64,000 bases of DNA from the NCBI RefSeq assembly GCF_030419005.1, contig NZ_CP106952.1, positions 372,001 to 436,000 on the forward strand. Direction: 5' to 3'. How positions within the stretch are numbered: position 1 is the stretch's first letter; every line of letters begins with the position of its first letter. Below the pieces are notes generated by a model. That model was not told where the DNA came from and did not search any database. It worked only from the letters and a program-made list of their open reading frames with translations. Of this stretch, positions 54,570 through 62,827 are shown piece after piece. Position numbers and translations under genes: made by a program. The stretch comes from Eleftheria terrae (lineage in GTDB: Bacteria; Pseudomonadota; Gammaproteobacteria; Burkholderiales; Burkholderiaceae_C).

Positions 54570-56006
54570 ATGCAGCCACCTCCCTTCTACCGGCAGTGTC
54601 GCTGCGCGCTGGCCTGCGCCACCGTGGCCGTGATGGTGGCCGGCTGCTCGCTGCGGCCACCGCCGTCGCCCGAGGAGATCCGCCACCAGGCCGTGGGGCA
54701 CCTGCGCCTGGAGTCGCCCTGGCGCTCGGGTGGCGCGCAGGGCGCGGCGGTGCAGGACGACTGGCTGGCCACTTTCGGCGATGCCCGGCTGCAGGCGCTG
54801 GTGGCGGAAGCACTGGCCTACAACCCGGATCTGCACGTCACCGCCACCCGCATCGAGCAGGCGGCCGGGCAGCTGGGCCTGGCCAGGGCGGCGCAGCGAC
54901 CCTCGCTCGCCCTGGTGGGGACTGGCGGCGTGAAGGTCAGCGACATGAGTTCGGCGCTGTCCGGCCTGCTTGCCTTGATGTCCTGGGAGGTCGACCTGTG
55001 GGGCAGCCTGCGGTATGCCAGCGCGGCTGCGGCCGACCAGCTGGCCGCCACGCGGTGGGACCTGGAGTTCGCCCGCCAGTCCCTGGCGGCGAACACCGCC
55101 AAGGCCTGGTTCACCGCCGCGCAGACCCGGCTCGAGGAGCAGGCGGCCCTGCGCATGGTGGAGCTGCAGCAGCGCCTGCTGCAGCTCGCCATTCAGCGCC
55201 GCGATACGGGGCCGGGCAGCGAGCAGGAGGTGGTGCAGGCGCAGGCTGCCCTGCATCTGCAGCGCGATGGGCTGGCCGAGGCCCGGCTGGCCCACCAGTG
55301 GGCGCGGCGGGCGCTGGAATCGCTCCTGGGCCGTTACCCGGGCGCCGAGATCCGGGCCCGCGAGGACCTGCCCGCCCTGCCGGGCCCGGTGCCCGCCGGG
55401 CTGCCGCTGCAGATGCTGGAACGCCGGCCTGACCTGCGCGCGGCAGAGCAGCGGGTGGCCGGCGCCTTCAACCGGGTCGGACAGGCGAGGGCGGCCGCCT
55501 TGCCCCTCATCCAGCTCACCGCCAACCTGGGCTACCTCGACAGCGATGTGCTGGCGCTGAAGCGTGACTTCGAGAACCCCACCGGCGGCGCCGGTGCCCG
55601 GCTGCTGCTGGTCGATCTCGACGGTGCGGTGCAGGAGGCGCAGTTCATGATCGTCTCGGCGCAGCAGCGCGAGGCCGTCGCGCAGTACGTGCGCCTGGCA
55701 TTGCGGGCGATTGCGGACGTCGAGGCGGCACTTGCCGGTGCCCAGGTGCTCGACGAGCGCGAAGGCGAACTCGTGGCGCAGGCGGCGGCCCAGGGCCGCG
55801 CACTGCAACTGGCGCAAACCGGCTACGAGGTCGGCAAGCGCGACCTGCGGGCCGTCGAGCAGGAGCGGCTGCGGTTCTACCAGGTGCAGCTGCAGTTGCT
55901 GCGGGTGCGCGGCGAGCAGTTGAGCCAGCGGGTCGACCTGCACCTGGCGCTCGGCGGCAGCTTCGGCGCCGAGCGGCCGCTTTTCAAAGGTGAGCAGGGC
56001 CGGTGA
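54570..56006 (+). CDS. TolC/NodT-type outer-membrane efflux lipoprotein
   Basis: A 478-residue outer-membrane channel. The signal peptide ends in a lipobox (VAGCS), so it should be a lipoprotein like OprM. Two outer-membrane efflux repeats are visible: LVAEALAYNPDLHVTATRIEQAAGQLGLARAAQRPSLAL and LQMLERRPDLRAAEQRVAGAFNRVGQARAAALPLIQLTANLGY. The segment normally reading near LFDGG is changed to LLLVDLDGAVQEAQ, a small departure from the usual equatorial loop. It ends the nine-gene run, converging with the patatin gene only four bases away. Confidence 0.9.
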   Translation: MQPPPFYRQCRCALACATVAVMVAGCSLRPPPSPEEIRHQAVGHLRLESPWRSGGAQGAAVQDDWLATFGDARLQALVAEALAYNPDLHVTATRIEQAAGQLGLARAAQRPSLALVGTGGVKVSDMSSALSGLLALMSWEVDLWGSLRYASAAAADQLAATRWDLEFARQSLAANTAKAWFTAAQTRLEEQAALRMVELQQRLLQLAIQRRDTGPGSEQEVVQAQAALHLQRDGLAEARLAHQWARRALESLLGRYPGAEIRAREDLPALPGPVPAGLPLQMLERRPDLRAAEQRVAGAFNRVGQARAAALPLIQLTANLGYLDSDVLALKRDFENPTGGAGARLLLVDLDGAVQEAQFMIVSAQQREAVAQYVRLALRAIADVEAALAGAQVLDEREGELVAQAAAQGRALQLAQTGYEVGKRDLRAVEQERLRFYQVQLQLLRVRGEQLSQRVDLHLALGGSFGAERPLFKGEQGR

Positions 56007-56010
56007 GGGC

Positions 56011-58236
56011 TCAAGGCCGGCCGAGGAACAGGTAGACACTGTCGTAGCCCCGGTCGACCCGGCCATAGCCGAGGTAGAGCGGACCGAGCGGGGTGTCCAC
56101 CCCGAGCAGGATGGCGGCCGAGCGCAGCGTTCCCTGCTCGTTGCCGGCCACCAGCGGCCGCCCCATGCGGCCCAGCTCGATGGACAGACCGGCGTAGACG
56201 CCGTCGAGCCAGCGTGTCCGTGCCAGCCGTTGGTAGTAGACCAGCCGCAGGAAGCGCAGCTCCTCACCCAGCAGCGCGCCGCTGGGATAGCCCGACTGCC
56301 GCAGCAGGCCGCCCCACTGGAAGAAGTGGGTGGCGGGCAGCGGATGTGGCCCGACACGGGCGCCCCATCTGAAGGCGAGATGGAAGGTGTGCTCGCCGAA
56401 GGATGCCGCACAGCTGCCGTCGGCCAACGCGCGTGAGAAGTCGGCGTCACTGCCCAGGGCGGTGCGCATCCAGATCAGCTGCAAGGCACCGGCACATCCG
56501 CTGCGCGGGAAATTGAGTCCATCGAGCTGGTCGACCAGTGCACGCATGGTGATGCCGGTGTACGAGGCGCGCGGGCGTTGCGGCAGCAGCGCGACCGGTC
56601 CCGTGTCGAGCATCACGTGGACATTGGAATGCAGCAGGCCCAGCCGCACTTCGGCATGGCCGCCGAACGGTGCCCCGGCTTCCAGGCCGAGGTTGAGCTG
56701 GTGGGCGTCGTACCGGGCCAGGCGGTGGTCGGCCCGGAAGATGTCGCTCGGCCGTCGTTCGTACTCCGCGCTCGGGGCCACGAAGAACGTCTGGTGGCTG
56801 TTCACCGGCTGGTAGAACTCGGTCGCGATCCGGTGGCGGTGGCCCAGTTCGAGGTCCGACCGCCATTCGCCGCCCAGCCGGTTCAGCCAGGTCATGCGGA
56901 ACCCGGCCAGCAGCTGGAAGACGGCCTCGCCCTGGAAGTCGGAGGACAGCCCGAGCCCGAACCGCAGGTAGTTCGGCCCCCAGGATTTCTCGACGGCGTC
57001 GACGGCAAGGACGCGCCGCCCCCGGTCTTCCAGCAGCTCATAGCTCACATGCTCGAAGTCGCCGGTGCCGAACAGCCGCCGCATGTCGTGCTCGATCTCG
57101 TGCGGCGCAGCACGCATGCCGGGCTCGGTGCGCATGACGCGGCGCGCCACCTCCGGATTCACATGCTGGAGCGGTCGAAAGCGGATCTCGTCGAAGGGCG
57201 CGCTGGCGGCGTTGCGCTGCGCCAGGCGCTTGCCATGCCAGGCGGCGTACTCCTGCGGCGACACCGACAGCCGCGCCAGGGCGGCCGCGGCGGCACGCGC
57301 CGCGGCCTCGCCAATGGGCACGGCTGCGGCGAGGTGGTCGAAGTCGGCGGCGGAGAAATCACCAAGGGCGGGCACGATGAGGATGTCGTTTGCCCCAAGC
57401 CGCTGCAGTGACGCCCGCACGTTCTGCTCGGTGAGGATGTTGACCATCTGGGCGGCCACGCCGAAGACCGAGGACAGCGCCGGCGCCTTGAGCAGCGGGG
57501 TGCCCAGGTTGACGGCAATCACCACCTCGGCGCCCATGGCATGGGCCACGTCGACCGGCAGGTTGTCGGTCAATCCGCCGTCCACCAGCAGCCGCCCATC
57601 CATCTGCACCGGCTCGATGAACGCCGGCACCGACATGCTCGCCCGCATGGCACTCGCCAGGTCACCCTGGCTGAGTACCACCGGCTCGCCGCTGGTCAGG
57701 TCGGTGGCGACACAGCGGAAGGCAATGGGCAGCTCGTCGAACCGCTGGAACCCCTGGACCTTGCTGAGACCGCGCAGCACGGTCTCGAGCTGCACGCCCG
57801 ACACCAGTCCGCGCGGCAGCAGGATGGCTCCTTCGCCGAGGCCGACCTCGGGACCGACCAGGTTCCTGGCGTCGTCGCGCTTGAGGCGGACCGCTCGCTC
57901 CTGCCTCGGCGGCAGGTCCTCGAAGAGGTGCCGGCGCGACAACGAAGGCAGCATCCCCTCCATCTCGTCGGGCGCGGTGCCGGACGCATAGGCGCCACCC
58001 ACGATGGCGCCCATGCTGGTGCCGGCGATGCAGTCGATGGGCACCCGCAGCGCCTCCAGCACCTTGAGGACGCCGACATGCGCGGCGCCGCGGGCCCCGC
58101 CACCGGACAGCACCAGGCACACCTTGGGCCGCTGCGCCGCGCCTGGCTCGACCGCTTGCGCCTGGCCGCAGGCCGGCTGCGCCAGCAGCAGGGCCGCCAT
58201 CAGCGCGGACCGCGTCCTGTTCGGCTCGCCTGGCAC
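56011..58236 (-). CDS. patatin-like phospholipase fused to an outer-membrane barrel (type Vd, PlpD-like)
   Basis: A 741-residue protein. Signal sequence (SALMAALLLAQPACGQAQA), then a patatin domain (about 37-330) with the oxyanion loop SGGGARG, nucleophile Ser74 in GTSMG, and Asp219 in DGGLTDN. A single POTRA-like domain (about 360-430) and a C-terminal 16-strand Omp85-like barrel follow, ending in a terminal aromatic strand (SVYLFLGRP). This order is that of type Vd autotransporters such as Pseudomonas PlpD, which secrete an active lipase. It starts at GTG 58236; an internal ATG at 58200 would shorten the signal sequence. Last gene of a leftward series. Confidence 0.9.
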   Translation of the reverse strand: MPGEPNRTRSALMAALLLAQPACGQAQAVEPGAAQRPKVCLVLSGGGARGAAHVGVLKVLEALRVPIDCIAGTSMGAIVGGAYASGTAPDEMEGMLPSLSRRHLFEDLPPRQERAVRLKRDDARNLVGPEVGLGEGAILLPRGLVSGVQLETVLRGLSKVQGFQRFDELPIAFRCVATDLTSGEPVVLSQGDLASAMRASMSVPAFIEPVQMDGRLLVDGGLTDNLPVDVAHAMGAEVVIAVNLGTPLLKAPALSSVFGVAAQMVNILTEQNVRASLQRLGANDILIVPALGDFSAADFDHLAAAVPIGEAAARAAAAALARLSVSPQEYAAWHGKRLAQRNAASAPFDEIRFRPLQHVNPEVARRVMRTEPGMRAAPHEIEHDMRRLFGTGDFEHVSYELLEDRGRRVLAVDAVEKSWGPNYLRFGLGLSSDFQGEAVFQLLAGFRMTWLNRLGGEWRSDLELGHRHRIATEFYQPVNSHQTFFVAPSAEYERRPSDIFRADHRLARYDAHQLNLGLEAGAPFGGHAEVRLGLLHSNVHVMLDTGPVALLPQRPRASYTGITMRALVDQLDGLNFPRSGCAGALQLIWMRTALGSDADFSRALADGSCAASFGEHTFHLAFRWGARVGPHPLPATHFFQWGGLLRQSGYPSGALLGEELRFLRLVYYQRLARTRWLDGVYAGLSIELGRMGRPLVAGNEQGTLRSAAILLGVDTPLGPLYLGYGRVDRGYDSVYLFLGRP

Positions 58237-58272
58237 CGCAGCCGCGCATGCGTCAGCGAAGCTGCCTGTGCA

Positions 58273-58833
58273 TCACAGGTCGAGCCGGTTGAACTTGGTG
58301 CCGTCGATGCTGAGGTTGCCCATGAAGCCCGACCGGGTCAGCACATAGCCAATGATGTCCTGGCGGGCCGTCTGGGTGGAGACGTTCGCATCTGCCCCCA
58401 CATTCACCATCACCACCGAGGCATCGGCGCCCGCCGTCCAGCCCGAGCTGGTTTCGAAGCGCTGCAGCGCTTCCTGGGTCATGAACATGAGATACATCGC
58501 TTTGGACTGCGCCCCGGCGAGCAAGCCGGCCGATGCCGCGCCGATGCTGTAGTAGCCGCTGGTGATGTGGCCCTTGCGCAAGGCCCCTTCGCCATACGAG
58601 GCAGCGAGCAGGAAGCCGGCCGTGACCACCTTGGGGAAGACCAGCACGCCCTTCGCCGTGCGGGCCAGCTCGGCGGTGCCCGCGGCCTGGTTGAAGAGCT
58701 GCGACAGCGCCCGGTCGACCGATGCGTCGATGTCCCGCCGCTTGGCGGCTGGGTCTGCAGCGTCGCCGGCCGCGGTGGAACATCCGGCGGCCACATAGGC
58801 GGAACCGGTCAACAGCAGATCTCTGCGATTCAT
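58273..58833 (-). CDS. SYLF (YSC84-like) lipid-binding lipoprotein
   Basis: A 186-residue protein with a lipobox-like signal (YVAAGCS), so probably membrane-anchored. SYLF-domain marks: ALSQLFNQAAGTAELARTAKGVLVFPKVVTAGFLLAASYGEGAL, GYYSIGAASAGLLAGAQSKAMYLMFMTQEALQRF, and VSTQTARQDIIGYVLTRSGFMGNLSIDGTKF. SYLF domains bind phosphoinositides or other lipids in eukaryotes; the bacterial role is unclear. AAGGAG precedes the ATG. It lies 36 bases before the patatin gene, which fits co-expression of two envelope lipid proteins. Confidence 0.88.
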   Translation of the reverse strand: MNRRDLLLTGSAYVAAGCSTAAGDAADPAAKRRDIDASVDRALSQLFNQAAGTAELARTAKGVLVFPKVVTAGFLLAASYGEGALRKGHITSGYYSIGAASAGLLAGAQSKAMYLMFMTQEALQRFETSSGWTAGADASVVMVNVGADANVSTQTARQDIIGYVLTRSGFMGNLSIDGTKFNRLDL

Positions 58834-58897
58834 GTCGCGCTCCTTGTTGTTTGCAGCAGGCGGGGCGAACGCGCTCCCGCTCGACGGCCGGCCGGCA

Positions 58898-59722
58898 TCA
58901 AGGGCCTTCGGCCGCGGCACCACGACCAGCACCGTCCGGTGAGGTGGGCATGGGGACCTCCCGAGCGCCCGCGGGCGGCTCGAATGCAAAGACGGTTGCG
59001 GCAGGCGGTGCTTGCAGCAGCCAGTCGATCTCCACGCTCTGGCGGGGCCGCGCCGGCTCGTCGGTGGCCGTCATCACGATGCGCCGCGGCAGGGGCTGCT
59101 CGCCCCGCTGGATCCACACCTGCCAGTCCAGCCCTTCCTGGCGGAAGGCGTACTGGTCGCACGGCCACTCGCCGACGGTGGTCGGCCCGACGGACACCGC
59201 ACCGGTCAGCCGCGAGAGGTGCTCGTCGCCGCCGGCCCAGGTGAAGAGGTCGACCAGTGGCAGCCGCAGGCCGTAGTCGTCGACGAGTTTCTCGGTGAGC
59301 CCCTTCAGGGTGGCAGGCACCGGCACCCGGGCGTAGGCGCCCGAAGTCGCGCCAACGGCCGTGAAGGTCCGGCCGTCGAAGAAGAACTGCGAGAACGCCG
59401 GCAGGCCCCGGTCGCTCGTCACGTCGACCCTCAGGCCGTCGGGCTGCCGTACCCAGATGGTGAGCGAGTAGTCGAGCTGGATCTTCTCTCCCGAGGAGAC
59501 CACCTGTTCGGAAGAGGCCCTGGCCTTCAAGCCCAGGAACTGCTGGGACTGCAGGTAGCGGCTCATGCGCTGCAGGGCCGCCGCGGCCCTCGAGTCCACC
59601 GGGCCGGTGTCCTCGTCCTCGGCCGCAATCAAGGGGGCCCGCGACGGGGGCAGCGCAGCCACCTGCACGTCGGGTGCGGGGGCGGCTGATGCGAGCAGGG
59701 CGGAGAGCATCGCAATGAGCAT
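58898..59722 (-). CDS. DUF2092-family exported protein
   Basis: A 274-residue exported protein with a short signal peptide (MLIAMLSALLASAAPA). The DUF2092 pattern is recognisable: ALQRMSRYLQSQQFLGLKARASSEQVVSSGEKIQLDYSLTIWVRQPDGLRVDVTSDRGLPAFSQFFFDGRTFTAVG (cut by no gaps), GLRLPLVDLFTWAGG, and VWIQRGEQPLPRRIVMT. These beta-rich proteins resemble LolA-like lipoprotein carriers in fold, so a periplasmic lipid-binding role is plausible. AGGAGA precedes the ATG. It is followed at 64 bases by the SYLF lipoprotein. Confidence 0.82.
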   Translation of the reverse strand: MLIAMLSALLASAAPAPDVQVAALPPSRAPLIAAEDEDTGPVDSRAAAALQRMSRYLQSQQFLGLKARASSEQVVSSGEKIQLDYSLTIWVRQPDGLRVDVTSDRGLPAFSQFFFDGRTFTAVGATSGAYARVPVPATLKGLTEKLVDDYGLRLPLVDLFTWAGGDEHLSRLTGAVSVGPTTVGEWPCDQYAFRQEGLDWQVWIQRGEQPLPRRIVMTATDEPARPRQSVEIDWLLQAPPAATVFAFEPPAGAREVPMPTSPDGAGRGAAAEGP

Positions 59723-59897
59723 CAGGTTCTCCTGTGCGGTTGGTGCTGCTGCAGGGCCGGGTGTGCCGGCCGGATGACCCAAAGATAGGCGCACATGGCG
59801 CCGACCGGCAGCGGGACTGGGGGCAGGGCAGGCTGCCCCCGGCACCCGGGCCGGCACATGAAGTGCGGGCGCATGACGCCCACCGGAGACCGGCCCG

Positions 59898-60521
59898 TCA
59901 TGGCCGGCTCCCGGGTCGCGGCCGGGGGGCGACGAGCAGCTTCATCAGGTCCGGCAGCGCCGTCACCCCGAGTGCGCGCATGATGCGGGCTCGATCTGAC
60001 TTGATCGTGCGTTCGCTCACTCCCAGCTCGGCTGCCATCTGCTTGTGCAGCCGGCCGGCGCACACGCCGTCGAGCACCTGGCGCTCACGCGGGGTGAGCG
60101 ATCGCAGTGCCTGCTGCAGTTGATGTTCGCGGGCGTGGCGCTCATGCAGCGTCATGTCGAGTTCGACCGCATCCTTGATGGCTGCCAGCAGCCGGTCGCC
60201 GTCGATCGGCTTGGTCAGGAAGTGGCTCGCTCCTGCACGCATGGCTTGCACGCTGGAGCGCACATCGGCCGTGCCCGAGATGAAGACGACGGGATGATCG
60301 TGGCCGGGGTGGCGGCTCAGCGCGGCCTGCAGTTCGAGCCCGCTGACGCCGGGCAGCTGCAGGTCCAGCAGCAGGCAGGCCGGCCGGGCCAGCGGCGGCG
60401 GTGCGACCAGGTAGTCGCCGGCGGCCAGATAGGTGCGCACTTCGTACCCCGCTGCCGAGAGCAGCCGCTCCAACGCGTTGCGCAGGGGCGCGTCGTCGTC
60501 GATGACGTGGACGATCGCCAT
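59898..60521 (-). CDS. FixJ-family response regulator
   Basis: A 207-residue response regulator. The receiver domain has the acid pair (VIDDDAPL), phospho-acceptor Asp53 (LLLDLQLPG), Thr in VFISGTAD and Lys in LTKPIDG. The LuxR-type helix-turn-helix spans about 135-195 (LTPRERQVLDGVCAGRLHKQMAAELGVSERTIKSDRARIMRALG). The ATG at 60521 overlaps the stop of the kinase gene (TGATG), so the two are co-translated. It may control the downstream envelope genes and its own promoter. Confidence 0.92.
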   Translation of the reverse strand: MAIVHVIDDDAPLRNALERLLSAAGYEVRTYLAAGDYLVAPPPLARPACLLLDLQLPGVSGLELQAALSRHPGHDHPVVFISGTADVRSSVQAMRAGASHFLTKPIDGDRLLAAIKDAVELDMTLHERHAREHQLQQALRSLTPRERQVLDGVCAGRLHKQMAAELGVSERTIKSDRARIMRALGVTALPDLMKLLVAPRPRPGSRP

Positions 60522-61459
60522 CACGCCCGCGGCCGCTCGTGATCCGGCGGGGGGCAGGCTGCCGCCAGCGGGCCGGCCGCCGGACGGGTGCCATGCCGGC
60601 TTGGCAGGCGCACCGTGAAGACCGTGCCGCCCCCGTCGCGCGGGGCAGCATGAAGGCTGCCGTGGTGTGCGCCGAGGATGGCACGCGCCACCGACAGGCC
60701 GACTCCCATGCCGCCCGCCTTGGTCGTGAAGAAGGGCGCGAACAGCGTGGCGGGCGCATGGCTGCCCAAGCCGTGGCCCCGGTCGCTGACGCGGACCTCC
60801 ACCTGCCCGTCGCCTCGCTGATGCGTCGTCAGCTCTACCTTGCGTGCCATCGGCGCCGTACCGCGCATCGCGTCCATGGCATTGATCAGCAGATTCAGGA
60901 ACAGCTGCTGCAGCTGCACCCGGTCGCCGAGGACCACGACATCGCCCGGCCCGGGCTCGAACACCAGGTCCACCCGCCGCCGTCTTGCCTCTGCGGCCAG
61001 CAGCTGCACGGTGTCGTCCAGCAGCGCCAGCAGGTCCACCTCAAGGCACTGCACCTCGCGCCGTTCCAGCAGGGCCCGGAGGCGGTGCATCACGTCGTTC
61101 GCCCGCTGGTTGCTGGCCCGGATGTCGGCAATGAGCTGTCGCAGGACGTCCGTTGGTGGCGCCGGCTGTGCCAGCAAGAGGCTGGCCGCGTCCGCGTTGG
61201 CGAGGATGGCGGCCAGCGGCTGTCGGATCTCGTGGACGATCGACGCGCTCAGCTCGCCCAGCAAGGCGATGCGTGAAGCGCGTGCCAGCTCATTGCGTTC
61301 GCAGCGTGCCTGTGCACGCCGCTGCCGCAAGGCCCGGTGCTGCGCCCGCAGCGCCAGCAACACGGCGGCGAAGGCCGCCAGCACTGGCCACTTGCATGCG
61401 GGCCGGGACGACGTGGCGGAAGCAGGGCGGTGGTTCGTCGGGCTCAAGCGGGTCCTCAT
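60521..61459 (-). CDS. short membrane-bound sensor histidine kinase
   Basis: A 312-residue kinase. One membrane helix (WPVLAAFAAVLLALRAQ, about 25-41) leads into a coiled linker and the dimerisation domain with His76 in ASIVHEIRQPLAAILANADA. The catalytic domain has the N box (LLINAMDAM), G1 (VSDRGHGLG), F box (FAPFFTTKAG) and G2 (MGVGLSVARAI). There is no PAS or periplasmic sensing domain, so signal input is unclear; it may need a partner protein. I start it at the ATG at 61459; a TTG 21 codons upstream is possible. Paired with the FixJ-type regulator at 59898. Confidence 0.9.
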   Translation of the reverse strand: MRTRLSPTNHRPASATSSRPACKWPVLAAFAAVLLALRAQHRALRQRRAQARCERNELARASRIALLGELSASIVHEIRQPLAAILANADAASLLLAQPAPPTDVLRQLIADIRASNQRANDVMHRLRALLERREVQCLEVDLLALLDDTVQLLAAEARRRRVDLVFEPGPGDVVVLGDRVQLQQLFLNLLINAMDAMRGTAPMARKVELTTHQRGDGQVEVRVSDRGHGLGSHAPATLFAPFFTTKAGGMGVGLSVARAILGAHHGSLHAAPRDGGGTVFTVRLPSRHGTRPAAGPLAAACPPPDHERPRA

Positions 61460-61562
61460 CGGCGACAGGGCGATCGGGTACGTCTGTGGAAGGCCTGCGC
61501 CGGCAATCCCTCGCCGGTGCAATTCGGCGGCAGTATGGAGGCGCCCTCTTTCGGCGGCCTAT

Positions 61563-61576
61563 TGGACCTAGGTCCA
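61563..61576. promoter_or_regulatory. perfect 14-base palindrome, operator candidate
   Basis: TGGACCTAGGTCCA is fully self-complementary and lies 104 bases upstream of the kinase start. A near copy follows 66 bases away. Dyads of this size are typical for LuxR/FixJ-type regulators. Confidence 0.6.
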
Positions 61577-61641
61577 CATCCCGCGCCGCCCGTGCGGCTG
61601 CCGTTCGTGGGAGGCGCCCGCCTGCTGCGGGGCCGCGTATG

Positions 61642-61653
61642 GGACCTATGTCC
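61642..61653. promoter_or_regulatory. second operator-like palindrome
   Basis: GGACCTATGTCC differs at one base from the core of the palindrome at 61563 (GGACCTAGGTCC). Two copies in one divergent region suggest a binding site for one of the neighbouring regulators. Confidence 0.55.
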
Positions 61654-62146
61654 AATGCCTGCACCCCATCGGCTGGACGAAGATGGAACACATCAGCCAG
61701 TCGGGTGGGGAGTTGTATGGCGCGTCTTGTCCGGAGAGGTGGGGTTGGCGTCCTCCGCGGTGCGGTGCCTGCGCAAGCAGGCGTGGGGCGGGATGGCAGC
61801 GTGCACGGGGGCCGCTGTGAGCATGCCCGCCATGCCGGCCCGGTCCTGCGTGCCGGACCGGCACCCGCAGGCCGCCCATGCCACCCGGTCGGCGGACATG
61901 GCGCTGCCCATTTCGCAGCGCGGGCGCCGCCTGCCGTTGACAGACCGCTTCTTCGAGAGAGTGGATCGCAAGCAGATGGCAGAGCCTCGGCACCCGGCTC
62001 CGGCCGGGTGCCGAAACCCCGATGGCCCGGGGGGCCGCTGACGCGGGTCCCCGGGCCATCTCCCGGCACGCTTGGTTCCTGCCTTGCACGTGCCTATCAT
62101 CGAACCCCCGTGGCGTGGCGCTGTGGCGTCAACTGGAGGCGAGCCG

Positions 62147-62827
62147 ATGACAGCAGATGGAAGGATGGCTGACCCCGAGGCGCTGGCACGGTCTGCGGCG
62201 CCGGCGCAGATCTGCGTGGTGGACGACGACAGCTCGGTGTGCAGGGCGGTCTCGCGCCTGCTGGCGGTCCAGGGGTATGCCGTGCGGACCTTCCAGTGCG
62301 CGGAAGCGTTTCTAGAACACGATGATGCAGGCGCTGACGGCTGTCTCATCCTCGATATCGGGATGGCCACGCTGGACGGCCTCACCTTGCAGCAGATGCT
62401 GATCGGACGCGGGAATTGCCCGCCCATCGTTTTCCTGACCGGGCGAGCCGACGTGCCGATGTGCGTGCGGGCGATGAAGGACGGCGCCGTCGATTTCCTC
62501 ACCAAACCGGTCGATGACGAGGTGCTGCTGGCTGCCGTCGCGCATGCGGTGGAGAGAAGCCGCAGCCTGCGGCAGGCGCATGCCCTGCGGCTGGCGACCG
62601 AGTCCCGGCTGGCCAGCCTCACGCCCCGCGAGCGGGAGGTGCTGGGGCATGTCATTGCCGGACGCCTGAACAAGCAGATCGCGGCCGACCTCGGCACGTC
62701 GGAGAAGACCATCAAGGTGCACCGCGCCCGTGGCATCCGCAAGATGTGCGTGCGCTCGGTCGCCGAGTTGGTGCGCGTTGTCGAGCGAGCCTTCCCTTGC
62801 AGGGCAGACGGCGGAAGCTGGCGTTGA
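62147..62827 (+). CDS. second FixJ-family response regulator
   Basis: A 226-residue regulator. Receiver domain with VVDDDSSV, phospho-acceptor Asp70 (LILDIGMATLDG), VFLTGRADVPM and FLTKPVDDE. LuxR-type DNA-binding domain about 150-215 (LTPREREVLGHVIAGRLNKQIAADLGTSEKTIKVHRARGIRKM). GGAGG lies before the ATG at 62147; an alternative ATG at 62165 has AAGG nearby. No kinase gene is adjacent on its left on the same strand; the sensor-like protein at 63219 or the kinase at 60521 could serve it. It resembles the StyR/TodT class. Confidence 0.9.
   Translation: MTADGRMADPEALARSAAPAQICVVDDDSSVCRAVSRLLAVQGYAVRTFQCAEAFLEHDDAGADGCLILDIGMATLDGLTLQQMLIGRGNCPPIVFLTGRADVPMCVRAMKDGAVDFLTKPVDDEVLLAAVAHAVERSRSLRQAHALRLATESRLASLTPREREVLGHVIAGRLNKQIAADLGTSEKTIKVHRARGIRKMCVRSVAELVRVVERAFPCRADGGSWR

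Larger units (their letters stand above)
61460..62146. other. divergent region between two regulator loci
   Basis: About 690 bases between the kinase (leftward) and the second FixJ-type regulator (rightward). It contains two related palindromes, 61563-61576 and 61642-61653. No protein-coding frame with ribosome site and reasonable composition was found in the rest. Confidence 0.5.
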
